Assembly: GCF_907165205.1 (NCBI RefSeq) | Contig: NC_058189.1 | Coordinates: forward strand, 69,525,815 to 69,589,814 | Direction of reading: 5' to 3' | From: Coccinella septempunctata | Lineage: Eukaryota > Arthropoda > Insecta > Coleoptera > Coccinellidae | Length of the DNA stretch: 64,000 bases | Part shown: positions 10,901 through 25,900 of the stretch, piece after piece | How the letters are laid out: each line of letters begins with the position of its first letter | Position numbering within the stretch: the first letter of the stretch is position 1 | The notes under the pieces: generated by a model | What the model saw: only the letters and a program-made list of their open reading frames with translations | What the model was told of the DNA's origin: nothing | Database searches by the model: none | Program-made: the position numbers and the translations under genes

Positions 10901-13900
10901 TAAGTTTCCGAAAATTGATTTTTCTATTTTTCATTTGACTTGTCCTATACAATGTAAATGTCTTAAGGTACTAATAAATACCTAATTATTATAATTACAT
11001 CAATGTATTGAAATGAATAGCCACAAATACGCGCAAGTTGCCCTGTTACTTGTTTATTCATGTGAAATTTTTGTTCAACGGTGAAGTTGCATCTTAACTT
11101 GAAACTTCCTTCAACTCCTTTTACATATATTGATGCAAGATGATTTTTGTTGAAGAATTTAACATTCTTGTAATATTCTGTTAATTCCTTCGGGAGATAC
11201 CCATTCCCAACCACTGCATCATATGCATTTCATCTTCGGGTTTATATTTTTGAAATCTACAAATGATGTAAGCCAAAGAAGATAACGAACATTAACTCTC
11301 CTCAAGCTAGTGCATATTATGATATTATACTGATCTCTTGTATTTTCCTTGCAAATAACTGGCTTTGGTATGTCTTCAATCAGTTTGTATAAACTTCAAT
11401 TATGTTCGTCATATATTTTCCGAAGAGATTCGACATTGTGATAAAATACGTAATAACAGAAACTTTTACGTAGAACGGGCAACATAGCGTTGATTTAAAA
11501 CCCAAAAATGTTTTGACAAGCTTCATAACCCCACATTTTCGTACTATACAGAGTGAAATGTGTCAAATTTCCATGGCCAACCGACTGCTAAAATAAAGTT
11601 GAATGAAGTATATATTTTTTATCAGGGCCGAAATGGAAAAAATTGTATGGGAAAAAAGTGTTTCCTTTGACCTCAAGAATCTACTGTTTAAATATTTGTA
11701 ATAGTCATAGACTCACACTGTAAAATTCTGGAGGCTATTTGAATAACCAATCACGAATAACATTTTCAAGAAGTAATTGGAATGCAAATAATAAACACAT
11801 ATTTTGGTCTTAAGTTTGTCATTGAAATGCTGTCCAACCACTTACTCTTCTTTGAATGATGGGGTATTCAAGGAAATGGGGTGAAAAAGGGTGATGATAC
11901 CTTCATTCAAGAAATTCCATATCAATCGATTATACTCTTGTTGATATGGAGTCTCTCCGAGACACAGAGAATAGTAGAGCCTCATACGACATAAACTCCA
12001 TCGTCGTACGTTCCCCAGTAAAAACGCCCACGTTTCGCCCCTTTTACGACTCCCTCCGCGCGTGTAACGACATTGTCCATTATTCAGCGCAACCAGATTA
12101 CCCGTTATGATCTTCCTGCATATTTAACCGGAAAATTGACTGTTTCATCAAATGAGATTATACATAATGGAGAAATTGTTCACCTGCGTGCATGTTATGT
12201 GCTCACGCATAAAACTGAACGGGCCGCCGACAATGGAGTATTTGGAGGGTGTTTTTCGGAATGAAAATTTCATTAATTCTGCACGAGGAGAGGGATCGAG
12301 CGCATGATTACATCGCGTATGGCGACTAATTCGTTGAAAATCTGATGAGGGAGAGTTTTTTCATTAATAACTTCCCTGATTTACACTTCCGAGTTTTCAC
12401 TGATTTTCGAGATGATTTTAGATCTCCAGAAATTAACATAGCAGTAATTCTACGGTAGCAGCTGAAGTCGTACGCAGAAAACCCTCACATTCACAACTTT
12501 GACTTTATTTCCGGAACCATAAAATGAAGAATCTATACTCCATGCACATTTATTTTAGCAGTCGGTTAGCCATGAAATAATTTTCTCAAGTTTTTGTAAC
12601 TAGAACGGAGTAAGGTTGGCACTCATGAAATGTCGTCAATGTCATAACGCCGTTGCCGCAACTAATATAAATTTTTATTACGAAAATGCCGCAAGTGATT
12701 GTAAAAAGAGACAGGGTTTCAGGAAGTGCTATTTAGAATTCAGGTCCGCTCATTCAAATAGTTATACCCTGATATATTCTAAAGCCACAATACGTCAGTC
12801 GGTAGCGAACATATTCAATGTAAGAGAATTTATATAATGGTTCATCTCAATCTAAACGACTTATATTTCAGCTGAATATTTCCACAATCAGAAAGATTGC
12901 GAATGAAGAGGATGAATAATAATTTCCTTCCATTGGGAGACCCAAAAAAGTGGTGTCATTTGGGAATTTTATGTTTGAGTGAATTAATGCGAAAAGTTTA
13001 CCACAGTATTTTTGATGAATGTCATCGTAGAATAAGTTCCCGAAACTTGATTTTTCTGTTTTTCATTTGACTTTGTTCTATACACTGTAAATGTCTCGAG
13101 GTACCAATTAATACCTAATTCTAATTATTATTATATTATATCAATATACTAGCTGACCCGGCAAACCTAGTTTTGCCATTTAAATTATTTCTAGGGTAGA
13201 TAATAATAACTAACTCATCGTGATTGCTCGATTGGTCGTAAGAAAAAAGAATGCCTTTTTTTCTGTTCTGTACAATTTTTTTTGGGAATATTTTGTTATA
13301 TAAACCTTGCCCTAACAATAATAAACACAACAAAAAAAGAATTGTCCAATTTGGTGCGACCGATTGAACAATAAAGCATTTTGAAGTAAACCATAGATCC
13401 TCTTTTATTAATATAGATTAAATGAACAGCCTCGAACACGCGTCAGTTGTCTTGTTATTTGTTTATTCATGTGAAACTTTTGTTCAAAGGTGAAGTTCAT
13501 CTTGACTTGAAACTTCCTTTAATTCCTTTAACTTATATTGATGCAAGATGATTTTTGTTGAAGAATTTAACATTCTTGTAATTATCTGTTAATTCCTTCG
13601 GGAATACCCATTCCCAACCACTGCATCATATGCATTTCATCTTCGGGTTAATATTTTTGAAATCTACAATTGATATAACGAATTCAAACTTTAGCCAAAG
13701 AAGATAACAAACATTAACTCTCCTCAAACTAGTGCATATTATGATAATATACTGATCTCTTGTATTTTCCATGCAAATAACTGGATTTGGTATGCCTTCA
13801 ATCAGTTTGTATAAACTTCAATTATGTTCGTCACAGATTTTCCGAAGAGATTCGACATTGTGATAAAATACGTGATAACAGAAACTTTTACGTAGAACGG

Positions 13901-16900
13901 GCAACATAGCGTTGATTTAAAACCCAAAAAAGTTTTGACACTCTTCATATACCCACATTTTCGTACTATACAGAGTGAAATGTGTCAAATTTCCATGGCC
14001 AACCGAGTGCTAAAATACAAGTGAACGGAGTATAGTTAACACACCTCGTTCCTCATGTTTATAAACATTTCTTACCTGTGTGCCTGGAATGATATCAGTG
14101 GACTGAATCCTATGATAGAGCCTGCAAGCCGTAGGTTCGTAAATGGACACACCCCAGTCGTGGAAAGCGAAAAACCGACGTTCCTCGTTGTCCGACGCTA
14201 GAACAAATTCGACGGCGTTATTTACATAGGAACTGCAGTGGTTCGTCAACTTACTAGGGGTCGGCTGTTCTTGCACCACTAGAGAGCTGATGTCCCTTGT
14301 TAGACCACCTGTAAAAAAGAAGGAAAAATCTGGATTGCCCGGCTTTAATTCAATTCCGATCCATTCGAGCGTTGAATTGGACAAAAAGAATCGGAACGAA
14401 TCTGGAACAACTGTTTTCGTAGGTAATTCTCCTGTGTGTGTGTGTGTGTGTACCCACCTCTCGACATGGAGGAATTCGTGAGGATTGAAGTGGAAGGATA
14501 CGACAAGATTGATGATCAACGCTTTCCTCGGGTTCATGAATAAAAGAATTTTTTCTGATCACGTTGGTTGAAAAAGGCGTTCTTTAAAGACTCGTCTATT
14601 CGGGCCTTACATTGAAATATTTATCGATCTGAATTTTTTTCTATTATAACGAATTTGTCTATTTCTGACATAATCTTAGATTAAACAAAATTTCCTCTTT
14701 AGAAGATCGTTCATTACTGCAGACTCAATATTGCCAAAACCAAAATCTTGGTAAGTCCGCCAGGAGCCTTCAAACATCAGCCTGGAGGATGAAACTCCAG
14801 AACAGGTTGAGCAGTTCAAATACTCGGGAAGCTTCATAAATACTAGGGCTAATCTGGACACGGAAATACATAACCGTATCAATTCGGCATCACGGGCATT
14901 CTGGAAGCTAAAGGACAGGGTGTTTCAAAATCACGACCTCAATCTGAAGACCAAGACAGCTGTTCACAAAGCAGTCGTCCTCCCAACGCTTCTTTACGGA
15001 AGCGAAAGCTGGACGCCCTACAGTCAACATATTAAACAGCTTGAACAAACACAACAACGTCATCTAAGAAAAATAATGCACATCAGATGGTTCCACAAGG
15101 TTTCAAATGCAGAAGCCTTGCAGCGCGCGAGTTGTATAACAATTGAGACTCAAGTAACGAGGGCCCGACTTAGATGGAGCGGCCACATTCTAAGGATGCA
15201 AGACACAAGGCACCTCAAAATAGCTCTGTATGGTGAATTCAAAGAGGAAGCTCGGAAACCAGGAGGCCAGTTTGAGCGGTTCAAGGATATACTGCATCAA
15301 TCCCTAAAATCAGTTAATGCCACTCATAACTGGGAACAAATAGCGTTAGACAGATCACAGTGGAGGTCTTTAGTCCACAGTTATAATAGAGACTCGAGAA
15401 CAATACAGCGGCGGCCAGATCTGGTTCGTGACTATCCATGCCCGGAGTGTGGAAGGATCTGTAGGTCACGGTTGGGTCTCTTCAGTCACAGTAGCTCTAA
15501 GAAATCATCTCACCGATAGTTTTGTTTCAGAGTCTTTTTGTAGATTTATTCTCGGTAACGAGATTCAGCAATAAATAAATGAATTACTGCAGAGTGCTTA
15601 ATTGGAGAATTTGAGCAGTTCATTAGGTCTAGAGCAAAGGCACATATAATTTTCCATTAATTAAGCGAGTTTCATAGAAAGGGAACCTTTGTTCAAGCCT
15701 TTGCTTCAATTATGTGATGAGTGCTTGTCAAATATGCTCTGTGGAGGCCGAAAAACAATAGCTAATAGCTACTAAGCAAATAATACTGTGAACTGAAATA
15801 CAAATCTTATTGCAAGTAAAGTCAAGTAACAAAAGTTACTTGTAACTTTTTTCCCAGTGTAGCAGTTGGCAGAAATGAAGAATTTGAACTAGATTTGAAA
15901 AATAAAAAATATGAAGCTTTGAAAAATCTTCAACGTTATACATGAGGAAGCACAAACAAAAACTCACCTATGCTAGATGCCTGACACATGTAAGCCCCCG
16001 TGTCCGCGAATCCAATATCCTCGATTTTCAGAGCAGTTCCATTTCCCACCAGCTGGTACTTCTTCGTGTTCTCCATCCTCAAAGAGTCGTCGTTTTTCAA
16101 CCATTCCACCTGAAATACACCGCAGGCTAATTTTACAGCGACATGAATACTTCAAGATGCTCACCTTAGGAAATGGTTCGCCTGCCACGTGACAAAACAT
16201 GGTGGCCTCCTCCCCAGGTCTTTTCGATTGTATTCTTGGAGTGACGTGTACCTCTGGAACCGCTAAAAAAAAGTTCAGTGATTTTATTCTTCGTCATTAA
16301 AACCCAGAATTCCTTATATTTTCAATTAAACACTCTGTGCACTATATCTATCCATATATATTGTCAAAGAGTGTATTTTTTCCTCATTAATTTTTTATCG
16401 AAAACCCTTTCCAGAATCTATGACTGCGATTATTGATAAAACGAATACGCCAAGCCATACTTACGAGAATATATTGAAAAATTCTCAGCCTACTACAGAA
16501 CCAAACAAAATTTCAATGTCAAAATATTTCATTACTCAACATATTCTCCCCCTACTTAGATACATTTATTACAGCTAACCTGCAACGTCTCTAGAACTTT
16601 CAAAAAAAATGTTCCTTCTTGCTCTGCAAACCACTCCGCCACAGCTTTTATTACCTTCTCGTTGGAAGAAAATTTACGACCTTTTAAACTTTTTTTCAGT
16701 TGAGGAAAGAGATGATAGTCGGGTGAGGCCAAATCTGGTGGATAAGGGGGGTGTTCTAGTAATTAAAGCCCTAAATCACGAACTTTTTGCATGGCAAAAT
16801 GAGATTTGTGTGCAAGGGCGTTGTCCTGCAAAAAAAACACCTTTAGATAACTTTCCGCATCTTTTCTCTTCAATTTTTTCCCGTAGAGTGGTCAGTAATG

Positions 16901-19900
16901 TCGAATAGTAATCTCCGGTTATTGTTCTACCCGTATCCAGAAAATCAATCATGATTACTTCATGGCAATTCCAAAAAACTGAAGCAAGAAGTTTTCCAGC
17001 AGATTTTTGGACACTTAACTTCTTAGGTCTTGGGGAACCAGAGTGCCGTCATTCCATCGATTGTTGCTTTGTTTCTGGATAGTAGAAATGTACCCAAGTC
17101 TCTTCCATAGAAACAATTCGGTTTTAGAAGTCTACATCGTTTTCAAACCGAGCACAGATCGAACGCTATGCTTCTACCCTTACAGGTTTTTGGTCAATAG
17201 TCAAACATTTGGAGATCCATTTTGCTGCAATTTTTCTCATGTCCAAATTGACGTGAACTATATTATGATGAACGCGTTCGTATGAAATAGTCAGTGCTTC
17301 AGATATCCGTTTAAGCCCAATTCGACGGTCTGATAAATTCATGTCATGAAATGCATCGATATTTTCGGGGACTGACACAGATAGTGGCCTGTTCGGTCAT
17401 CATCTTCAATGAAAAATTAACCTCTTTTGAAGCTTGCAGTCCAATTTTTCACGGTCGCATACGAAGGACATTGATCACCAAAGGGTTATAAGTATATCTT
17501 TGAAAATCTGCTTACCTCTTAACCATTTTAAATACAGGTACTTGATGATGGCTCGATACTCCAATTTTTCGATTTTCACAATTTGGGTGGACATCTTCTT
17601 TCTTTATATTTATTGCGTAACTCTGGTTCACTTTTTTGACCTCAAACTTCACACTGACACTTCCAATGGGTGGTTATTGTTCGTTGCTATGGTATCGCAA
17701 TATTTTTTTATGCATGGAACTGGTCTAGGCTAACTAGATATCAATACATCCTCGTATTTACTTCCATCTATATTTTCAAGCTCAGCGTTACAGAAAATAT
17801 AAATTAATTCTCTCAAAAGATCGAGTTATTGAATGGTAGTTGTTTTCCGGTATTATTGTTCAATATACATCCAATCCTATCCTATTCATTGACTCTGAAT
17901 AATGGTCCGTATAATGCGATATAGTTGGAAACTCGGCGTGTTCTGAAAATCGTGAACGACAACAAAAAAAACGACCCAAAATACGAGTCAGTTTCTAGCC
18001 GGAGCCGAACAGACTCCAAAACCAGGAGTATTCTCCGGTAATAGCATTACAGGTTATCCTGGAGGCAGTGTATGCGTATTTACCTTCCATTTGATCCACA
18101 TTAGTTCCCTCGAATTGGGTTTTCTGGCGCGTTATGGAAATCCTGGATAGAAACTTTTGTTATGCAAACGAATTGAAAATAATCGAATTGCTGTACCGTT
18201 CTCCAACACAAATATCCGCCTGATGTATTTACAGAGAGAGAGAGTAGGGTGGAAATTTAACTCGCGGAATTCCAGTTTGTAAACTGCGACTACTGGAAAA
18301 ATTGATAAAGTTTGGGGGATCAAACTTGGAGGGATGACACGCGGTTTTAACCGTGTGAATGGATTTTTTTCGTTCAATCGGTTTTGAAGGAATGAAAGAC
18401 TATTGTTCATTCGTTGACAATACACTGAGAGTTCATTCTGGAACATCGGTGAAGTGACGATCGTTCTCTCGCAATCTTTCTTTGTTTTTCATCATTCAGG
18501 CAATTTTGGGGTCTTTTTCCCACAACGCTACGTCAAATTGAATTGGTTGGGGAAAATTATACGAGCGAGAAGATTTCAACCCACTGCGCGATCATTTCTT
18601 TTTTTTTAATTCAAGTGGGAAGCGAAATGAGACTAGTAGTTGGGGAGCCCAAGAGGGAAATTCGGGAGTTACTCGAGCGTGTCAGATTAATATAAGCACC
18701 TATAAGATACCTTGGACTCTGTAGAGTACCTCTACCAAAAATTTGACCTATATATAGGGGGAATTGTCTAGGACAGCCTGTCAGAATAGTACAAAAAAAA
18801 AAACGATCATTGTACATACTCGAGCGTGTCAGATCAAGATATATGTGGTTAATTACATGTTGAAAAGTATACATTCTCTTAACCTTACAATTTGAGCGTG
18901 ACAAAAATGTGTGGGAGGGCCTCGCAAAAAAAGTCACGTTTACATTCTCTAGCGCGGTGGTTTTTTTCTTGATTAGAAGCTTATGATTCAAGAATAACGG
19001 AAAAAATATAATCTGACAGTTTCAGCAAGCCGAAACATTAAAAAACAGCCATAAGGTCACAAAAATTTGTTTTTTTGAATTATCTCCTCTCCTGGGCTTC
19101 AAATTGTTTCCGCATTCATGTTAAATGTTGTAGACCATAACATTTTCTACAAATTCTGTCCGAAGCAATTTTTCCTACGTTCGAACGTTTTTGAGATATA
19201 TGGCGATGAATGTAGATTAGACTGAGTTTCTACATTGACCTTGGTCTTTCGCATGTGTGGCTAAGCTCCTGGCTCTTATCACCCTCTAGCTCGAAAACGG
19301 TTGAGGGTATGAAAAATTACTTCAGACAAAAGTTGTATAGAATTTTATTTTCTACAATTTTCATAATGAATACAGAAACGATTAGAGGTACAAGAAGGAA
19401 GATATTTCAAAAAAAATCCTTGTTATCATTTTGAAACAGACAGATTAAGAAAACACCCCCTGATTTTTGTCAGATCAATGGGGCAACACTTCTGCAACAC
19501 CAAGATTAACAATCTGTTTGAAAATCTGACACGAGTATGTACAAATAACGATTTGTTTTTGCAAATTCAAAGGACCGCTGTGACCTTGTGTCAAGTCCAA
19601 ATTGCCAGTCTCTTGAAAAGTAGCTTCCTTTGGGTCCAATCAATATATCCTCTAAAAATCTGACATTTTCAACTCTTCCGTACGGCCAGCCCCAGCACGC
19701 AAACTGTCAGATTATTATCAATTTATTATCAGAGACACGTAGGGCATATACAGTATCTTACGACACGCTCAAGTATGTACACCTGACGATTTTTTTCACA
19801 TCTTCGCTAACCTGCATATGCTTTCCCCATCGCTGAAAGTCCATACATCATACAACCTTTTTTTCTTTCTGCCATCTTATCTTCAAAATCCACTAGGTTT

Positions 19901-22900
19901 TCAGCAATACCTATTTACCTTCTCCACCCTTTCCTCTAATAAAGTGAAATAGAAGGAATTTAATTTTTTTTTTTTTTAAGTTCAACCACAATGAACTGGA
20001 TGATTTCGTATTCAAAACTCACGTCACGAAAGAAACCTGAAATCAACTCTCAGACTTTTGGAGTATTTTCACGGAAAGGAAGACATAAATGCGAACCGTG
20101 TTCGTCATTCAACATCGCCGAAAAGTGCTGTTTGTTCATTAAGTTCTTCTGAACTTTTGAAAGGGCAATCGCATTTGCGAACGAGTTAAGTTCGGTTTGA
20201 TGGAACACAGGGTTGTACTACTGATAATTCAGGGAACCCAGCCACATCGATTCTGTCTACGGAGAGTAGAGAGAAGGATAACGATCGCCGTACTACAAAT
20301 GTGTATCAAAACACGGGGGAGATAGGAGTCGCTGCGATCGCTTGGTTGATCGATAAGGGGTGGTAGTTTAAGCGTCAATTTCATTTTATTTCAGGTTATG
20401 TGTCATCGTAGTTTCTTATTATGATTTTCCAAATCTATATTAAATTTTCTGAATTATATGCAATAAGATACAATTCACATTATAAAGGGGAAGTAATCAG
20501 CTTTATTCATTCATAATAAATAGCGAAATCAATGATCAAAGAAATGATACCTACATTTGTTTATCATTATTTATCGAAAACAGGATTTGTTAGTTGGTTT
20601 AATGTTATCTTCTGAAGAGGAATGTGCCCAAGCGGTAGTTTTGCAAGAAGAAGGGTGGACATACACAAGAATTGCAGAAAGGTTTGTAGTTTCCCATACA
20701 AGTGTGTCCAGAATGATGCAGCAATTCAGGGAGTCAGGTGTGAATGTCCAGACCAGGACAGGGTAGACCACGGGAAATAACTGCCATTCAAGAACGTTAC
20801 TTGAGAGTTTCTTCGTTGAGACAACGGTTTGCAACCGCTCGCCTCCTTCAAATTCAGCTTGAGCAAACTCATGAGGTGCAAATCAGCACTCAGACAATAA
20901 GAAATCGCCTCAGAGAATATGATTTAAGGCCTCGTGTCGCTGCAAGAGGCCCAGCTCTTACCCCAGCCCATCGAAGGGCGCGTTTGGATTTTGCGAGAGA
21001 GCATATCCATTTGGAAGAGGCCGATTGGGAAAGAGTTCTCTTCACAGATGAGTCTAGATTCTGCCTCTACCATTGTGACCGACGTTCCCTTGTATACAGA
21101 CGTCCACATGAAAGATATGCTCAGCGCAATTTGCTGAATACTACTGGTTTCGGGGGAGGATCAATTATGGTATGGAGTATGGAATATCTTTGACTGCTCG
21201 CACAGACCTAGTGGTCGTTGATAATGGAGCTATGAATGCTGATAAGTATATAAGGAACATTCTTGAAGAGCATGTAGTGCCATTTGCCCCATAAATTGGT
21301 GAAAATTTCATTTTTATGGACGATAATGCCAGACCCCATTGTGCGCGCATCGTTCAGGAGTACCTTGAAGAGGTTGAAGTCTCTCGAATGGAATGGCCAG
21401 CAAGAAGTCCAGATCTCAAACCGATTGAGCAGGTTTGGGACAACCTCAATAGATGGCTGAGAAGTTCAGAAAATCATCCAGCTACTCTTAATGACTTAGG
21501 AATCCAACTCCGAGAAATCTGGGAAGGATTAGATTTTAAGATCACACATTTTGAGTAAGAACCATCGTTGCCGAGCTGTTTTTAACGTAAGGGGTGGAAA
21601 TACCAAGTATTAAATCACTTATCAGCATTTCAGTATTTTAAAAATTGTTCATTTCTCTTCTATCACATAAGATTCGTTGAAATCCTGAATTTTTCTTCCA
21701 TTCAATATGTCTTGTTTCGTTCAAAACCTTCCCGAGAGAACATAAGAAATGAGTAATAAAGTCAATGTAGCGTTAACATTCATTAAAATTGAGATTTTCA
21801 GAATGTACGTTAATTTTTTTGCGCAGTGTAGTTCAAATCAAAATTTCGCCCTCCTGTGATCGCCAGCGCGGCTACTGGCAAAAACATGAACCACCTATTG
21901 GTACATATTTTAGGGAACAAATAACCTGTGGTCTCAGAGCAGCCATCGTTCTCCTTCTCCCTACTCTCCATTATTATGTTTGTCATCGCCGTAGAATGAG
22001 ATCCAATCGTTCCTTTATTTGTGGTGATATCAAAATTCCATTCCGAACGATTAGGTCGCCAAAGAGACCGACCTAACGATGAAGTAAGTTGTCGATTCAT
22101 TCGCGACTTTACCTTTCATCGAGACAAGTCCTCAAAGCCGTTATATTAAATTTCGGCAGATATTGGCGGCAAGTCATTGTAATTCCGGAATATCTCTTGT
22201 AACCCCCTTTAGGCTCCGGCGATTATAATGATTAAATTGGGTCTCGACTGTGGGGCGATATTAAGGATTGAATAATTTCATTAAATTCCAAATTGAACTC
22301 TGTGATAACGATATAATGAAAGTTTGGTCTCAGATACCCGGAATATTTGCCAGTTTGCATTAATGAATGATATTCTTCGTCGGTTATTGTGACTCTCCCA
22401 TGAAATTCTCCCCTGTGTACCACTTCTCGCAACTCTGGAATTATACACATTTTCTGTGGGGGTTTATTAAAGTCTGAATTTTGAAGGGGTTCTGCGAATT
22501 TACTTCTGACGAGTGGGCACCAGATATCGACAAAATTAAACATGGAGAAAAGCGGAAATAAACTGAATTAGAAGAAACCTATAGCCAGGTACTCGAATGA
22601 GTATTTGAAATATAATTATTGAATTAATTTCCTCTGAGAATATCTGACGGAGTATGGGTACTAATAGTCGATATTTTGGAACCGAATTGTCTTTCACTAG
22701 AGAAAAACTGATGGATTCGATTGACTGTTAGGGATCATGAGAAAGGAAGAGAAAATGTAGCAAAATATGTAGATCATTTTATATCGCATGAAATACACTG
22801 TGCAAAAAAATTAACGCATAACTTATTTTTATGTTCTCTCGGGAAGGTTTTGAACGAAACAATACACATTGAATGGAAGAAAGATTCAGGATTTCACCGA

Positions 22901-25900
22901 ATCTTATGTGGAAGAAGAGAAATGAACAATTTTCAAAATACTGAAATGCTGCTAAGAGATTTAATTTCCACCCCTTGCTTTAATTACAGCTCGGCAACGA
23001 CGGTTCATACTCAAAATGAGTAATCTTAAAATGTTCTGATCTAATCCTTCCCAGATTTCTCCGAGTTGGATTCCTTAGTCATTAAGAGTAGCTGGATAAT
23101 TTTCTGAACTTCTCAGCCTTCTATTGAGGTTGTCCCTGCTCAATCGGATTGAGATCTGGACTTCTTAATGGCCATTCCATTCGAGAGACTTCAACCTCTT
23201 CAAGGTACTCCTGAACGATGCGCGCACGATGGGGTCTGGCATTATCGTCCATAAAAATGAAATTTTCACCAATGTATGGGGCAAATGGCACTACATGCTC
23301 TTCAAGAATGTTACTTATATACTTATCAGCATTCATAGCTCCATTATCAACGACCACTAGGTCTGTGCGAGCAGTCAAAGATATTCCACCCTATACCATA
23401 ATCGATCCTTCCCCGAACCTGTAGTATTCAGGAAATTGCACTGAGCATATCTTTCATGTAGACGTCTGTATACAAGGGAACGTCGATCACAATGGTAGAG
23501 GCGAATCTAGACTCATCTGTGAAGAGAACTTTCTCCCAATCGGCCTCTTCCCAATGGATATGCTATCTCGCTAAATCCAAACGCGCCCTTCGATGGGCTA
23601 GGGTAAAAGCTGGGCCTCTTGCCCCGACACGAGGCCTTAAATCCTATTCTCTGAGGCGATTTCTTATTGTCTTAGTGCTAATTTGCACCTCATGAGTTTG
23701 CTCAAGCTGAATTTGAAGGAGGCGAACGGTTGCAAACCGTTGTCTCAACGAAGAAACTCTCAAGTAACGTTCTTGAATGGCAGTTGTTACCCGTCGTCTA
23801 CCCTGTCCTGGTCTTCGGACATTCATACCTGTCTCCCTGAATCGGTGCAACACTCTGGACACACTTGTATGGGAAACTCCAAACCTTTCTGCAATTCTTG
23901 TGTATGTCCACCCTCCTTTTCGCAAAACTACCGCTTGGGCACATTCCATTCGGGTCAAATGCGAAGTTTTCGAGCAATTTGATATTCAAAAATAAAAAAT
24001 ATCTGTGATACTCAACAAATTGAGTAATTTAGCTGAATGCAACTCTGTTTAAAAGATTCGCAGATGTGTAGTGTCATAGATAAAGCTTGTTAATCTAAAG
24101 GGAATTTTGTTCCTCTAGGGTTAGCATAGTTTATAATGAAAACTTAAAATGGCTATATCCTTTTATCAGGGCCGAATCGGAAAAAATGGTGTACGAACAA
24201 GTGTATCTTTTGATCTCAACAATTTACTGTTAAAATATTTGTACGAATCAAAGACTCAACCACAATATATACTGCTCCAAAATTAAATCGAATATTCAGA
24301 GAAACTTTTGGCACGAATTTCAGGTATTGTTCCACATGCCGTATAGCGTATAGGCGTATATTTGCGTAATACAGACTCATAAAATGGCCTTTATGACGCT
24401 TAATAGCTTGATTCAAAAAATTTCAAGATACTCATTTGTAAGTGTATGATTCCGTATATGCGATAATGGAATATTGCAGCTTATCTGGGTTGTGTCAGTG
24501 TGTCAGTTGTGGACTAATTGTCACGAGTTTAAGATTCTTCAAGGAGCCTCTCCATTTGAACATTTAGTGTGTTAGTGAAGTGTAACCAGTAGAGCTTGAA
24601 ATCGCTTTCGTATTGTTAGGAGTGCTTCATATGCACCTGGGAGTTGAAGGTTGAAGAGCAGGAGCTACAACCGTCCCCCAGATCGGCTAATACAGTTAAG
24701 TGCACGCCGAATTCCCCCTTCCACAGCATCAGATAATATTATAAACTCACTGTGCACGGTGAGCACATGCGTTTGGACCACGTCCTTGTTACGCTGCGCG
24801 TGGCAAGTGTAATTTCCGGCGTGCTGCAGCTGAATCCTGGTCAGATACAAACTGCCGTCGCTAAACACTCGAACATCCTCCTCGTTGATTGATGACAGGT
24901 CCAGCTGGTTCCTCCTCCAAACGATGGGAGGGATGGGGGATCCTGTCACATCGCACTTGATCTCTACATTATCCCCCACTCTGGCGGTCAGATGGTTGGT
25001 TTCGAGGGCCTTGTCCAGAGACACAACCGATACACCTGAAAAAGTCAACACATTGAAAAATCTGTTCAATCAAATCTTTCACAAAATATCGAATTCAGAT
25101 CGATAAGCTTTGAATAAAATAAGGTCCTTCTTTTAACAGTTCTTCGCCAAACAGTACGTGCCATTGTTGTTCTGCCCAGAGCTATCTTTCGAAAGGATAC
25201 ATTCAAAAGTTGTGAATAAATATTAAAGCAAAAACAACAAATTCAAACAATATTTTTTTAACTACAATTATGGCCATTATGGATATGAACAGAGAATACT
25301 CTCAGTGAAAAATCGGCTACATTTAATTCAAAGGACCCTGTGACATCCTTAAATATATCATTCCCCCAGGACTTCCACCACCTTCGCTTCGGATAAGACC
25401 AACGACAATAAACAACGAGCGTGTTGACCCTTACGAAAAAAAAAAACAGCCGGAAGAATCCCACGTGTTCTAATACGATTACCTGTATTCGATTCGAATC
25501 CTCCAGGACCTGTAAAACGAAATAGCAGGAATAAAAGAAATGAAAACATGTCCTGTCAAGTCTGCGAACGGTTCTTCTGTTTCCTGTGTCGCCGTACTTG
25601 CGTTGTTGCTCAAGTCCTCGGAAGTTTTTGTTTATTGTTTGTTTTCTCGATGGTCCGATACAGTTCTTGTTTTCATTGGCAACTGAGCCCGGAGTTAGAA
25701 ATTGATAGGAGCGTGGCAAAGAGGCCGGCGAATCTGATATGTTTGTGCGATGGTGAAACTAACGATAATAGGTTGTCTTTTACGGGGATAATGATGGAGG
25801 AAGTGATGGCCAACTTTTGTTGTTTTATCGGTGGTCATTACGTTGTGGATTATGGTGTTAGTTTTTCCTGCCTCTTTTCATTACCGAAAGAAGGGTTTCT

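Noticed and set aside
10963..11214. 83-codon ORF in TA copy 1 as an active transposase gene
   Set aside because: The corresponding frame in copies 2 and 3 is broken and no catalytic motif is visible.
22232..22543. 103-codon minus-strand ORF as a possible extra exon
   Set aside because: No family match, no fit to the splice phases of neighbouring exons (which already join cleanly), and no acceptor/donor pair that keeps frame.
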